IMG/VR virus record: IMGVR_UViG_3300035698_011133
Coordinates: 1-21,099 of that record
Reading direction: 5' to 3' (one strand)
DNA from: a virus
DNA length: 21,099 nucleotides
Position 1 is the stretch's first letter. The number at the start of each line of letters is the position of its first letter. The notes under the pieces were generated by a model that made no database searches, was not told where the DNA came from, and worked only from the letters and a program-made list of their open reading frames with translations. Below are positions 14,252 through 21,042 of the stretch, in pieces. Made by a program: the position numbers and the translations under genes.

Positions 14252-14807
14252 TATCGGCCCTTGTGTTGACTTCTATTACCCATTGATCTTGCCAATTACC
14301 TACAGATCCATCAGCATCTGGATCTTCAGCTTCATCGGCATTTTCAAAAACACCATCTGTAACCCAGATACGTAACAAAGCAGTATCTCCTTTGGAATAA
14401 TGACCCGTAGTAACAACATCGTGACCAAAACCAGCAGCGTGATTATCAAATTGTATGATCCAGACTGGATCATTGTAATCTACTAGAGTTTGCCAAGCAC
14501 CTTCACTATCCCGATATTGTAGTTTTATCCGGGTGATTACATCCTCCACACCTATACGCGGTTGCGCACGTATATAAGGTGTAAGGGGTAGGCTGACTGT
14601 ACCCCCATCTGGAGCCGTATCTGCGGCTGTAGGGGTACAGTCATAGGTGTTTACACCATCAAAATATAACTGGGTCCATTGTTCTACTGAATACCAGCAA
14701 GCCCTAGCGTTACAAGAAGCAAGAAAAACAGCTAACAGCAACAAGATAAGCATTATTGTCATTAATCCGCGGATAGCTTTTGTTATTTGCTCATCATCAA
14801 TAAACAT
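14223..14807 (-). CDS. Putative lipoprotein or membrane-anchored beta-rich protein
   Basis: 194 residues; ATG 14807 with AGAGGAT at 7 bases. A short charged N-terminus is followed by a hydrophobic segment (LMTIMLILLLLAVF, 15-28) and lipobox LASC with Cys32, so it could be a lipoprotein or a one-span membrane protein. The outer part has four further Cys or Trp-rich positions (NARACWYSVEQW) and a beta-rich domain with TALLRIWVTDG and a WQDQWVIEVNTRADNEK ending, reminiscent of Ig/FN3-like strands. First of three consecutive exported-protein genes. No family assigned. Confidence 0.68.
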   Translation of the reverse strand: MFIDDEQITKAIRGLMTIMLILLLLAVFLASCNARACWYSVEQWTQLYFDGVNTYDCTPTAADTAPDGGTVSLPLTPYIRAQPRIGVEDVITRIKLQYRDSEGAWQTLVDYNDPVWIIQFDNHAAGFGHDVVTTGHYSKGDTALLRIWVTDGVFENADEAEDPDADGSVGNWQDQWVIEVNTRADNEKPPAPTF

Positions 14808-14812
14808 GAGTT

Positions 14813-15115
14813 TTATCCTCTCGTCTTGATACCTATTACAGCATCTAGAACACCAGTTGTATCAGCGTAAACAACAAATCTCTTGGGTGTAGCACATTTG
14901 GAATATTCTACATCTAGCGAAATACCATTGGTGGGGAGCTGGATAGCTGTATCATCCGACTTACCGGCAAACATAATTGTACCGGAGCGTGGAATAAGTC
15001 TAATGGAAACAATAAATACACTATCACCAAGAATATCACTAAAGTCTGGTGTAACGTGTACTGTGGTAAGATCCCAAGAATGTGTACGTATAGAAGTAGC
15101 AGGAAATTTAGCCAT
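14813..15115 (-). CDS. Small beta-rich protein of unknown function
   Basis: 100 residues; very strong AAGGAGGT ribosome site before ATG 15115. No signal peptide. The sequence alternates hydrophobic and polar residues (SVFIVSIRLIPRSGTIMFAG, RFVVYADTTGVLDAVIGI), as in small beta-barrel structural or decoration proteins. First gene after the terminator at 15172-15201, and its stop overlaps the ribosome site of the next gene. A virion or head-decoration role is only a guess. Confidence 0.68.
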   Translation of the reverse strand: MAKFPATSIRTHSWDLTTVHVTPDFSDILGDSVFIVSIRLIPRSGTIMFAGKSDDTAIQLPTNGISLDVEYSKCATPKRFVVYADTTGVLDAVIGIKTRG

Positions 15116-15171
15116 AATGAACCTCCTTGTTAAGTTAAAACATCTCTCAAACGATAAAATACAAATAAAGA

Positions 15172-15201
15172 TCCCGCCACCTTGGAGGGAAGGTGGCGGG
15201 A
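15172..15201 (-). terminator. Hairpin terminator with weak T-tract
   Basis: 12-bp perfect stem TCCCGCCACCTT / AAGGTGGCGGGA with a 6-base loop. On the minus strand it is followed by TCTTTATTTGTATTTT, broken but T-rich. It ends the gene run that stops at 15262. Nothing else is seen in 15202-15261. Confidence 0.75.
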
Positions 15202-15261
15202 ATATTTATATATTGGGCAACTACTGTAAACAACGTTCAGTTAAACTCGATTTGCGTTGGG

Positions 15262-15744
15262 TCATTCAACTAGAGTTTTTCTTTTACGTGATTTACGTTT
15301 TCTCTCCCGCGCACCAACCTTCTTTTCTAGCTTCTTGGTTGCAACATCTTCCTCTGTTGGTTTGGGAATTTCTGCTTTCGTGATCCAGAGATCACTATCT
15401 TTATCATATTCTAATTCAAAGACACCTGAGATACCAGACCTGCCAATACTCTTCAACGAAGATCTGACATAAAAATGTATCTGTCCATTAGCGTGTACGC
15501 CTTGTATGAAGTTTGTTAGTGTTTCCGTGTCATCTGCCAGTTGGATAGCAAGTTGTTTAGTTTTCTTATCAAACAAGAGATTAAACCGTACTCTTGTCTG
15601 TTCTCCATCGTCATCCTTAGGGAGAATCTTTGCAGCGTGGGCAAATGGTGCATTGGTGAAAGCCTGTCCACGTTTGGAAATATGGAGGGCTGGTTCACTA
15701 ACTGCTATGCGGTTACTTGATTTTATCAATACTTCAAAAGCCAT
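15262..15744 (-). CDS. Unknown protein with strongly basic C-terminal tail
   Basis: 160 residues; AGGAGG ribosome site and TAATG overlap with the preceding stop. Residues 1-125 look globular, mixed alpha/beta (TRVRFNLLFDKKTKQLAIQL; QIHFYVRSSLKSIGRSGISG). The last ~25 residues are dominated by Lys/Arg (KKLEKKVGARERKRKSRKRK), typical of nucleic-acid or acidic-partner binding. The upstream coupled gene ends in an acidic tail, so the two products may pair. No family recognised. Confidence 0.72.
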   Translation of the reverse strand: MAFEVLIKSSNRIAVSEPALHISKRGQAFTNAPFAHAAKILPKDDDGEQTRVRFNLLFDKKTKQLAIQLADDTETLTNFIQGVHANGQIHFYVRSSLKSIGRSGISGVFELEYDKDSDLWITKAEIPKPTEEDVATKKLEKKVGARERKRKSRKRKTLVE

Positions 15745-16208
15745 TATTCTTCCTCCTTCTCATCACATTCACCACAGTCATTGTCACAACCTTCTTCTTC
15801 ACCGTCTTCATCAATAATAGGTTCACCGTCTTCCTTTGCTTCTGGCAACACCAGCTTAAACGGCATTTTCTTTTCGGGTGTTTGTGTAGACATTTTATCG
15901 TATCTAGGTTGTTGCATAGGGTTCCCGATTGAAGTAAGAAGATCACTAATGGAATCTAGTACTTCATCTTGCATCAATTCATTGGAAAGATCTACGACAT
16001 CATTTGATTCTGCACCATCTCTTGTAGCAAGAAGCATATAACCATAAGTCATTTTCGCTTCTTTTGGTGACATCATCTTTAACTCATGTCGAGAGTTACT
16101 GGTTACCACGATCAAATTTCTGCGGTTACCAGCAATTTCTAGAGAAACAATCTCACGTGTTTCAATCGCTAGAGTTGGAAAGTTGCTGTTGGTCAGAACT
16201 ACTATCAT
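15744..16208 (-). CDS. Unknown protein with acidic, Cys-containing tail
   Basis: 154 residues; GGAG 7 bases before ATG 16208. The N-terminal ~75 residues are beta-like (MIVVLTNSNFPTLAIE, RRNLIVVTSNSRHELKMM), followed by a helix (LMQDEVLDSISDLLTSIG). The tail DEDGEEEGCDNDCGECDE is very acidic with a C-x3-C-x2-C cluster that could bind metal. It overlaps the preceding gene by 47 bases and is coupled to the next one. No family recognised. Confidence 0.7.
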   Translation of the reverse strand: MIVVLTNSNFPTLAIETREIVSLEIAGNRRNLIVVTSNSRHELKMMSPKEAKMTYGYMLLATRDGAESNDVVDLSNELMQDEVLDSISDLLTSIGNPMQQPRYDKMSTQTPEKKMPFKLVLPEAKEDGEPIIDEDGEEEGCDNDCGECDEKEEE

Positions 16209-16635
16209 TTTGTGTCTCCGAAATTGTTATGCCGCTTATGCTTACTGTGTACTCAACATTTTGGATCCTTCTGGCTACTTTGACTGCTACATGTTTTTCG
16301 CCTCCAACTTTTTCCATTATCCAGTTTATAACATCTTGGTGTAGATACTGTAAAGCTATATGTAAAGACTCTTGTACGTATTTTCTGTATGTAAGGGCCG
16401 AATCTGGTATATTGTACTTTTTCACAAACCAGTCTGGTAGTACATGTTTTGCGATCCAGATATTGTTGTTGTATATATTGTACAGTACATTATACACTTC
16501 CTCTATTGTTTTTGCTTCTCTAAAACGCCTTTGCACATCTCTCTGCCAGTTTTCAGGTCTCTTGAGAATACGTTCCGGAATAGGATCTGTGTGGTACAAC
16601 CGGAATATATCTTTCATGGATAAAGATCTTTTCAC
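16162..16635 (-). CDS. Unknown helical protein
   Basis: 157 residues from GTG 16635, which overlaps the preceding stop as GTGA; ATG 16617 is an alternative start. Mostly helical and aromatic-rich (ERILKRPENWQRDVQRRF, VLYNIYNNNIWIAKHVLPDW, YVQESLHIALQYLHQDVINW), with a Ser/Gln-rich C-terminus (NDSSSDQQQLSNSSD) read over the start of the next gene. No signal or membrane segment. Function unknown; member of a compact operon. Confidence 0.68.
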   Translation of the reverse strand: MKRSLSMKDIFRLYHTDPIPERILKRPENWQRDVQRRFREAKTIEEVYNVLYNIYNNNIWIAKHVLPDWFVKKYNIPDSALTYRKYVQESLHIALQYLHQDVINWIMEKVGGEKHVAVKVARRIQNVEYTVSISGITISETQNDSSSDQQQLSNSSD

Positions 16636-16838
16636 AGTGTAGGCTTCATCCTTTTGATAGCATCATGAAAGACAACAACCTTAATACACTTTGTAGTGTT
16701 TTCTTCTACCCGTACAGCAATATTCTGATTCTTGTTTATCAAGACTGCATGTTCACCAGCACTTGTTATATCCTGAAATACTGGACCGTCTTGTGTCCAG
16801 CTACCACCTTTTGATTGTTTGAAAACTTTGTATGTCAT
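16632..16838 (-). CDS. Small unknown protein
   Basis: 68 residues from ATG 16838 (MTYKVFKQSKGGSW), with AGAGG upstream; the frame continues to 16889 but overlaps the previous gene there. Beta-rich make-up (HAVLINKNQNIAVRVEEN, CIKVVVFHDA). Its TGA overlaps the next GTG start, implying coupled translation. No family recognised. Confidence 0.66.
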   Translation of the reverse strand: MTYKVFKQSKGGSWTQDGPVFQDITSAGEHAVLINKNQNIAVRVEENTTKCIKVVVFHDAIKRMKPTL

Positions 16839-16842
16839 TTTC

Positions 16843-17118
16843 TTAACCTCTTGGAAATGTGGGTTTTTCTGCGGGACCGTGTAGATCATAAGCCCTAAAT
16901 CTCGGTTGGCTCATTACTGGAACTGGATCTATAATGATCAATCTTTCCACGTCAAACCACCTACTATCTGAGATCTCACCATCGGGCTTGACAGTACCAG
17001 GATTAACAAGTGCTTGAATACATCCGTATAAATCGTAAGCAACGGTTGTAACAACTCCTTTAAATTCAGTTACTTTATCTTGTGTTTTCAGGCCCAATAA
17101 TTCTTTGTAGTCTTTCAT
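16843..17118 (-). CDS. Conserved phage protein, DLYGCIQ/WFD family
   Basis: 91 residues. GLKTQDKVTEFKGVVTTVAYDLYGCIQALV then SRWFDVERLIII is a pattern I recognise from small proteins in many phage genomes (K-V-T-F-G-V-T, YGC, WFD), probably with an SH3-like beta-barrel. Its biochemical role is not established as far as I know. ATG 17118 overlaps the stop of the DNA-glycosylase-like gene by ATGA. The last residues overlap nothing; the next start follows within 5 bases. Confidence 0.72.
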   Translation of the reverse strand: MKDYKELLGLKTQDKVTEFKGVVTTVAYDLYGCIQALVNPGTVKPDGEISDSRWFDVERLIIIDPVPVMSQPRFRAYDLHGPAEKPTFPRG

Positions 17119-17585
17119 TTTCTTAAATCCCTAAACATACGTGTTTCATTGTCTGGCCACAAGTACCCTTCTCTAGGGACTTCTGTCCAGCCGAAATTAC
17201 CATACCAACTATAATTCTTGTGAAGTAGTGCTGCCCTGTGGGCAGAATGAAATTCTGCGTGTCCCATCCACCAAGGATCTACTATATTTGCTATTGTAAA
17301 CCCCGGGATGTGACGTAGACTCATTCGCAATTCCTGAAACTTTGTAAGCATATTGTCTTTGTATCCACGAGCTTTCCATTCCTTACAGGAAACAATACCG
17401 TATATACATAGTATATATTCTGAACCTTTCCACATCTTAACTACTGGGTGATTTACCCATCCAGAATTTTGTCCTAATAAATTCTGTAATATACTCCAGG
17501 TTTCCACGCGTTGTTTACCAAGACGCTGACGATCAAGACATGTAACTGAAATCTTGATATTTGAATTAGGTAAAAAGGTTTGCAT
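17115..17585 (-). CDS. MSMEG_6728-like / pyrimidine dimer DNA glycosylase-related protein
   Basis: 156 residues, full length for this family. The N-terminus MQTFLPNSNIKISVTCLDRQ with RLGKQRVETWSIL, then GWVNHPVVKMWKGSE, YGIVSCKEWKARGYKDN, AEFHSAHRAALLHKN and a terminal WYGNFGW..P..GYLWPD are the conserved blocks of MSMEG_6728-type proteins, which are related to the T4 endonuclease V / Pyr_excise superfamily. It may act on damaged or modified DNA, perhaps repairing phage DNA. Family match is confident, activity less so. It overlaps the gene above by 20 bases and the one below by ATGA. Confidence 0.82.
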   Translation of the reverse strand: MQTFLPNSNIKISVTCLDRQRLGKQRVETWSILQNLLGQNSGWVNHPVVKMWKGSEYILCIYGIVSCKEWKARGYKDNMLTKFQELRMSLRHIPGFTIANIVDPWWMGHAEFHSAHRAALLHKNYSWYGNFGWTEVPREGYLWPDNETRMFRDLRK

Positions 17586-17760
17586 CTGCTTCTATTATTA
17601 CTTTCACTTTTTGTATTTTAGAAGAATCAAATTCTGGTAGTAACGCACCCTCTTCATTTGTCATTGCTTCTTTGCTCCAGATATGTCCGACATATACGCA
17701 ACCATCTTCATCTGGTACCAAGTTCCCATCTATATATCCAACGATTACTGTTTTCTTCAT
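17566..17760 (-). CDS. Small unknown protein
   Basis: 64 residues, acidic. ATG 17760 follows AGGTAAGGT. MKKTVIVGYIDGNLVPDEDGC is soluble-looking rather than a signal peptide, as Asp and Glu follow quickly. A beta-strand at the end (KVKVIIEADANLFT) runs into the next gene by 20 bases. First gene after the TTGCAA/TATAGT promoter. No family recognised. Confidence 0.66.
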   Translation of the reverse strand: MKKTVIVGYIDGNLVPDEDGCVYVGHIWSKEAMTNEEGALLPEFDSSKIQKVKVIIEADANLFT

Positions 17761-17777
17761 TTACCTTACCTGTTTAT

Positions 17778-17805
17778 ACTATACCATCTAGATAAATCAT
17801 TGCAA
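17778..17805 (-). promoter_or_regulatory. Sigma70-like promoter
   Basis: Minus strand TTGCAA (17805-17800), 16-base spacer, TATAGT (17783-17778, five of six to consensus), then ATAAACAGGTAAGGTAAATG leading to ATG 17760. It fills the only gap (17761-17818) in this gene run and would drive 17760 to 15262. Confidence 0.6.
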
Positions 17806-17818
17806 TATTGTAAGATAA

Positions 17819-18094
17819 TTATTGTATCGCTTTTTCAGCAGAGAATCGTAGTCTCATGCGACGCGGGTGTACATGCCGTTTGAACAGTTGTTCTTTTCCA
17901 ACTTTTTTTGCAACTATTTTTAGAAAAGTTGCCTTTTTCTTTTGATTACTTCCAAGTGTACTACCTTCTCTATATCCCGATTTTGTCATCCGTGAAGGTG
18001 ACATGTAGACAGGCAATCGAGTAACAGGGTTGCCTGTTCTGGCTTTTTCTAGCCTCTTCAAACTGTTGCGTGAATTGTTGTTGGCATCAAACAT
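17819..18094 (-). CDS. Small strongly basic protein of unknown function
   Basis: 91 residues from ATG 18094 (AAGGAG, 7-base gap), beginning MFDANNNSRNSLKRLEKART; the frame continues upstream but overlaps the previous gene. Very rich in Lys/Arg (SNQKKKATFLKIVAKKVGKE, HVHPRRMRLRFSAEK), suggesting nucleic-acid binding. Last gene of the upstream group, just before the internal promoter. No family recognised. Confidence 0.66.
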   Translation of the reverse strand: MFDANNNSRNSLKRLEKARTGNPVTRLPVYMSPSRMTKSGYREGSTLGSNQKKKATFLKIVAKKVGKEQLFKRHVHPRRMRLRFSAEKAIQ

Positions 18095-18096
18095 TT

Positions 18097-18516
18097 TCAA
18101 ACTCCTTGTGCTTCGAAAATTTCCTTGCCTTTTGCCCATTGGGGGCAATAAGATCCATTATACAAGAGACCCTGTATGAAAGCCTTGAGGATAACCATTC
18201 TAATCTTAGGTGTCCAAGCCTCTCTAGGAACGGATACTGGTTCCACAAGACCATAGTTCTTTATGAGATTTACAGCGGCAATGTCTCTTCCTATAATCTT
18301 TACGTGTTGATCTTTTGATGATCTGAATGCCAGTCCATAATAGGTATAGAAAACATGACTTTTTGGATCAAAATCATCCAAATATGCTAGAGTTAGGTTT
18401 ATATCATTTGCCTTTCCAATGATTCCATACAAAAACCTGATGTTTGTGTCTACAGGTTCCTTTCGGAAATCTTTTACAATTTCTGAATTTGTCTTGAATA
18501 GTGTTTTCATTGTCAC
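18097..18516 (-). CDS. Unknown protein
   Basis: 139 residues from GTG 18516, which overlaps the preceding TGA (GTGA); ATG 18510, two codons in, fits the upstream AGAGG about equally. Mixed alpha/beta with FLYGIIGKANDINLTLAYLDDF, HVFYTYYGLAFRSSKDQHVKIIGRD and a helical C-terminal part (RMVILKAFIQGLLYNGSY). No family recognised. Ends 2 bases before the next ATG, whose ribosome site lies inside this gene. Confidence 0.7.
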   Translation of the reverse strand: MTMKTLFKTNSEIVKDFRKEPVDTNIRFLYGIIGKANDINLTLAYLDDFDPKSHVFYTYYGLAFRSSKDQHVKIIGRDIAAVNLIKNYGLVEPVSVPREAWTPKIRMVILKAFIQGLLYNGSYCPQWAKGKEIFEAQGV

Positions 18517-19094
18517 GGTTCCTCTCTTGCTGTGTATTGTATTATTGCCATGTTTTCTTTATCTATAGTTTTTCTTATAGATTCTTCAAGACATTTAAAA
18601 GCCTCCTCTAAGATATAGAAAATATCTGTATATTGTGGATCTTTATCTATAATTTTTCTTTCAGATCTTGCAAGTAATTCTTCAACATTAAAAGTTCTTT
18701 CTACTTTTACTTGAGTAAAGTTATAGGTTATTCCAGCAGTTTCAATAGCCAATTTACAACTCAATTGATTAAAAGAACCACCCCACGGTTCATCCCATAG
18801 TTCATCTTTTACAATTCTAGCATACACGCTAACAGTCTTTTGCATCTCTGGTATGTACATGATACACTCGTCTAAGCCACACTCACCACCAAGGCTTAGG
18901 GCTATGTTGTATATGGTTGAAAACTCCACCAAGGAGAGCACATAATAACCAGAGTCTTCAGGTCGTGGAAATGGTCTATCCATACGTTCTTCTGTCATGA
19001 CCTTGGTATAAGTTTCAATTTTACACTTAACCACTACTGTTCCAGGGTTAAATGGGAACCCCTCTTCATAAAAGTTGCCTAGATATGTGTTCAC
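18513..19094 (-). CDS. Unknown protein, possibly modified-surface or replication accessory
   Basis: 193 residues from GTG 19094, overlapping the preceding TGA. An N-terminal half rich in Gly/Pro/Tyr (EEGFPFNPGTVVVKCKIETY; RPEDSGYYVLSLVEFS) is followed by a helical C-terminus (FYILEEAFKCLEESIRKTID). Spaced Cys (KCKIE, GECGLDEC, LSCK) might bind metal. No signal peptide and no family recognised; the accessory role is a guess from position among small phage genes. Confidence 0.68.
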   Translation of the reverse strand: MNTYLGNFYEEGFPFNPGTVVVKCKIETYTKVMTEERMDRPFPRPEDSGYYVLSLVEFSTIYNIALSLGGECGLDECIMYIPEMQKTVSVYARIVKDELWDEPWGGSFNQLSCKLAIETAGITYNFTQVKVERTFNVEELLARSERKIIDKDPQYTDIFYILEEAFKCLEESIRKTIDKENMAIIQYTAREEP

Positions 19095-19303
19095 GAGAAT
19101 ATTTCCGCTCCTGCTGCTTTTAGTCTGCTTATAATTTCAGCGGAACTTTCATTAAAATTTAGTGTTGCAGGAATATTTTTTAATGTTATCCATCCTGATC
19201 CACCTCTTGATGTGGTAGGGTGTTCCCGAAAATGTACGTAAACAATCTGTTCTATATCTACAAAATCTTGTTGACCATCACGTGTAATTTCAATAAACTT
19301 CAT
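19091..19303 (-). CDS. Small unknown protein
   Basis: 70 residues; GAGG upstream and an ATGA overlap with the preceding stop. MKFIEITRDGQQDFVDIEQI then VYVHFREH and GSGWITLKNIPATL suggest a small beta-sheet, with a final helix AEIISRLKAAGAEI. The pattern resembles short LytTR/PH-like fold proteins that report on hydrophobic-polar alternation (V-D-I-x-x-I-x-Y-V-H), but no family is claimed. Confidence 0.68.
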   Translation of the reverse strand: MKFIEITRDGQQDFVDIEQIVYVHFREHPTTSRGGSGWITLKNIPATLNFNESSAEIISRLKAAGAEIFS

Positions 19304-19473
19304 GTCTCATATCCTCTATACTTGCCATATGTTTCTTCAGGTTCTTCTAGGTCTTTTAATTTCTGTCTTGCGTATATCCTTTCAAGTCTGTTTTTCTTCT
19401 TTTTAAGATACCTGTGGTCTCCGCTTTTGTGACTGCTTCCATCAGCTTGCTCAGTTGTATTGTGTTTAGCCAT
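19300..19473 (-). CDS. Small basic protein
   Basis: 57 residues: MAKHNTTEQADGSSHKSGDH, then a Lys/Arg-rich helix (RYLKKKKNRLERIYARQK) and an acidic-to-Tyr tail. ATG 19473 is one base after the preceding TGA, and its own TGA overlaps the next ATG, so it fits between two supported genes with no gap. Ribosome site weak; coupling is likely. Unknown function. Confidence 0.62.
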   Translation of the reverse strand: MAKHNTTEQADGSSHKSGDHRYLKKKKNRLERIYARQKLKDLEEPEETYGKYRGYET

Positions 19474-19474
19474 T

Positions 19475-20683
19475 TCAAACTTGTTCTTTGATTACCATAC
19501 ATTCGGACAATGGCGAGATATAAGCTACTTCTTCTCCATCAATAAAGAAGAATACCCGTCCATCTTTAAGAAATTTCACTTTTTCGCACTTGATTCTTTT
19601 TATCAACACATTGCTCACTGTGGATATAACCTGAAAAGTTATCATTTCTTTTCCACTCTTTTCCTTTTCTTCTTCATCACAATATGGGTGTTCGTTTTCT
19701 TCTCTTTCATTTTTTCTATGTATTACTGCTTCTATTCCATCTTCATCGTCTCTTAAGAAATTTATAGCATTGTGGACCCAGTCGATAGAAAACTCAAATG
19801 TGTGAGAAGCAAGATACCATTTCAAATACTTACTTACATCTGCTACCGTAAAGCTTGTTTTCTTGATTATTGCTGTTATTCCATTCTCACTGTGATCTAA
19901 TGCACCTAGTATTTCGTTCAGGGTCACATTGTCTGCGGTTATCGGTGCTCCTTCTGCGTCATATAGTCTGAATCCTTCCAGGTAGTATCTTACTTCGTTT
20001 ATTAAAAATAGATCAATATTATTATGTCTTGCTTCCATTCTAGCTTCTATACCGTCTTTTTCATCTTTTATTTCATCTATAACTTCTTGTAATACAAGAT
20101 CCTGTTCTACCGCATTGAGAACTGATAGATACTTGCGCATCTGGTGAGCTGTAAACAATCTTCCAGCTTTACCTTTCCGGTCCATTACGACTTCTATGCC
20201 TTTCTTTCCATCTTCTATTAGGTTTATGGCTCTATTTACTTCACTGTCGTAATTACTAACTAAATACTTTTCTAGATAATATTTTAGGTCTTCTGGTGTG
20301 AAGTATTTCTTCATCTCTTCTGGTCCTTTTTCTTTGTTTGTCCATCCATTACAACTATGATCTATATCTGTTGTTGGATAATCTTTGGGCAGGACTGCTG
20401 TTTTGTTTTCTGTACAGTATCCTAAGCTTTTTGTATTTGGTAATTTATCCCAGTGCTCACAGTTCTGGCATTTTTTATTGATAATTTTCACATTAAGTTG
20501 AGCCATCTTTTCACCTCTTTCCCACCCATTACACCTATCATCAATACTTGTTTTTGGTGCTTCTTTTCTTGGTAAGGCGTCCTTAAGACAAAACCCTCCT
20601 TCTGTGTTTGGTATTCTGCTCCACCAGTAGCAGTTAAAGCAGGTTTCAGATACTGGGTTTGTTGTTGCTTGGTTACTGCTCAC
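19475..20683 (-). CDS. Zinc-module and four-repeat protein of unknown function
   Basis: 402 residues from GTG 20683 (GGAG 8 bases upstream); the frame is open to 20791, but a promoter-like element lies there. Two Cys4 modules open the protein: C15-x2-C18-x13-C32-x18-C51-NGW and C72-x2-C75-x14-C90-x20-C111-NGW. Four degenerate repeats follow, at about 127-170, 175-220, 224-275 and 277-324. Each starts FT-x2-[DEQ]-[VLM] and KYL-like, and ends D-x-x-x-G-I-E-A-x-[IM]-x-[RK]-K. A charged linker and a beta-like C-terminal 56 residues (MITFQVIS, GRVFFFIDGEEVAYI) close it. Internal ATGs at 20506 (AGGTG) and 20314 (AAAGGA) have good ribosome sites, so shorter products are possible. No known family recognised. 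It stands first after the 55-bp repeats. Confidence 0.75.
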   Translation of the reverse strand: MSSNQATTNPVSETCFNCYWWSRIPNTEGGFCLKDALPRKEAPKTSIDDRCNGWERGEKMAQLNVKIINKKCQNCEHWDKLPNTKSLGYCTENKTAVLPKDYPTTDIDHSCNGWTNKEKGPEEMKKYFTPEDLKYYLEKYLVSNYDSEVNRAINLIEDGKKGIEVVMDRKGKAGRLFTAHQMRKYLSVLNAVEQDLVLQEVIDEIKDEKDGIEARMEARHNNIDLFLINEVRYYLEGFRLYDAEGAPITADNVTLNEILGALDHSENGITAIIKKTSFTVADVSKYLKWYLASHTFEFSIDWVHNAINFLRDDEDGIEAVIHRKNEREENEHPYCDEEEKEKSGKEMITFQVISTVSNVLIKRIKCEKVKFLKDGRVFFFIDGEEVAYISPLSECMVIKEQV

Positions 20684-20721
20684 TTTGGGGTCTCCATTGT
20701 TGGGCTTTAAGGTTATAGTAT

Positions 20722-20750
20722 ATAGTAAGGGTTGGATAGGGTTATTGCAA
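20722..20750 (-). promoter_or_regulatory. Possible sigma70-like promoter
   Basis: Minus strand TTGCAA (20750-20745), 17-base spacer, TACTAT (20727-20722, four of six). It would start transcription near 20715, shortly before GTG 20683. The same -35 word occurs in the 17778-17805 promoter. A TATACTAT-rich stretch makes the -10 uncertain. Confidence 0.42.
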
Positions 20751-20892
20751 GCTGTGTGGATATTTATTTTATCTCCTCCTCCAAAGCTCACCGGCGGACA
20801 AGTGTGCCATTATGCTATTATGTTGTGACATAAAGTGCGTATATTTTTGCATGGTATTTTTTTATTGTCATGTTATGACTTGTAATCATGTT

Positions 20893-21042
20893 AGTAATAT
20901 TGTGACATGTTTTTCAATTTTTGTAGTTTGGTTTTTGCATAGTTGTTAGTAATATTGTGACATGTTTTTCAATTTTTGGTTAATGGGTTTTGCATAGTTA
21001 CAAGTAATATTGTGACATGTTTTTCAATTTTTGGTTAATGGG
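20893..21042. repeat. Three direct repeats with exact 55-bp period
   Basis: A 31-bp core beginning AGTAATATTGTGACATG starts at 20893, 20948 and 21003, identical in all three. Copies 2 and 3 stay identical for 9 more bases (GTTAATGGG). TTTTGCATAGTT precedes copies 2 and 3 at the same place. An extra TTGTGACA lies at 20823-20830. Candidate iterons or multiple operator sites. Confidence 0.9.

Noticed and set aside
20893-21042. CRISPR array
   Set aside because: Only three units, the intervening ~24 bases are themselves partly repeated, and no cas-like gene is near.
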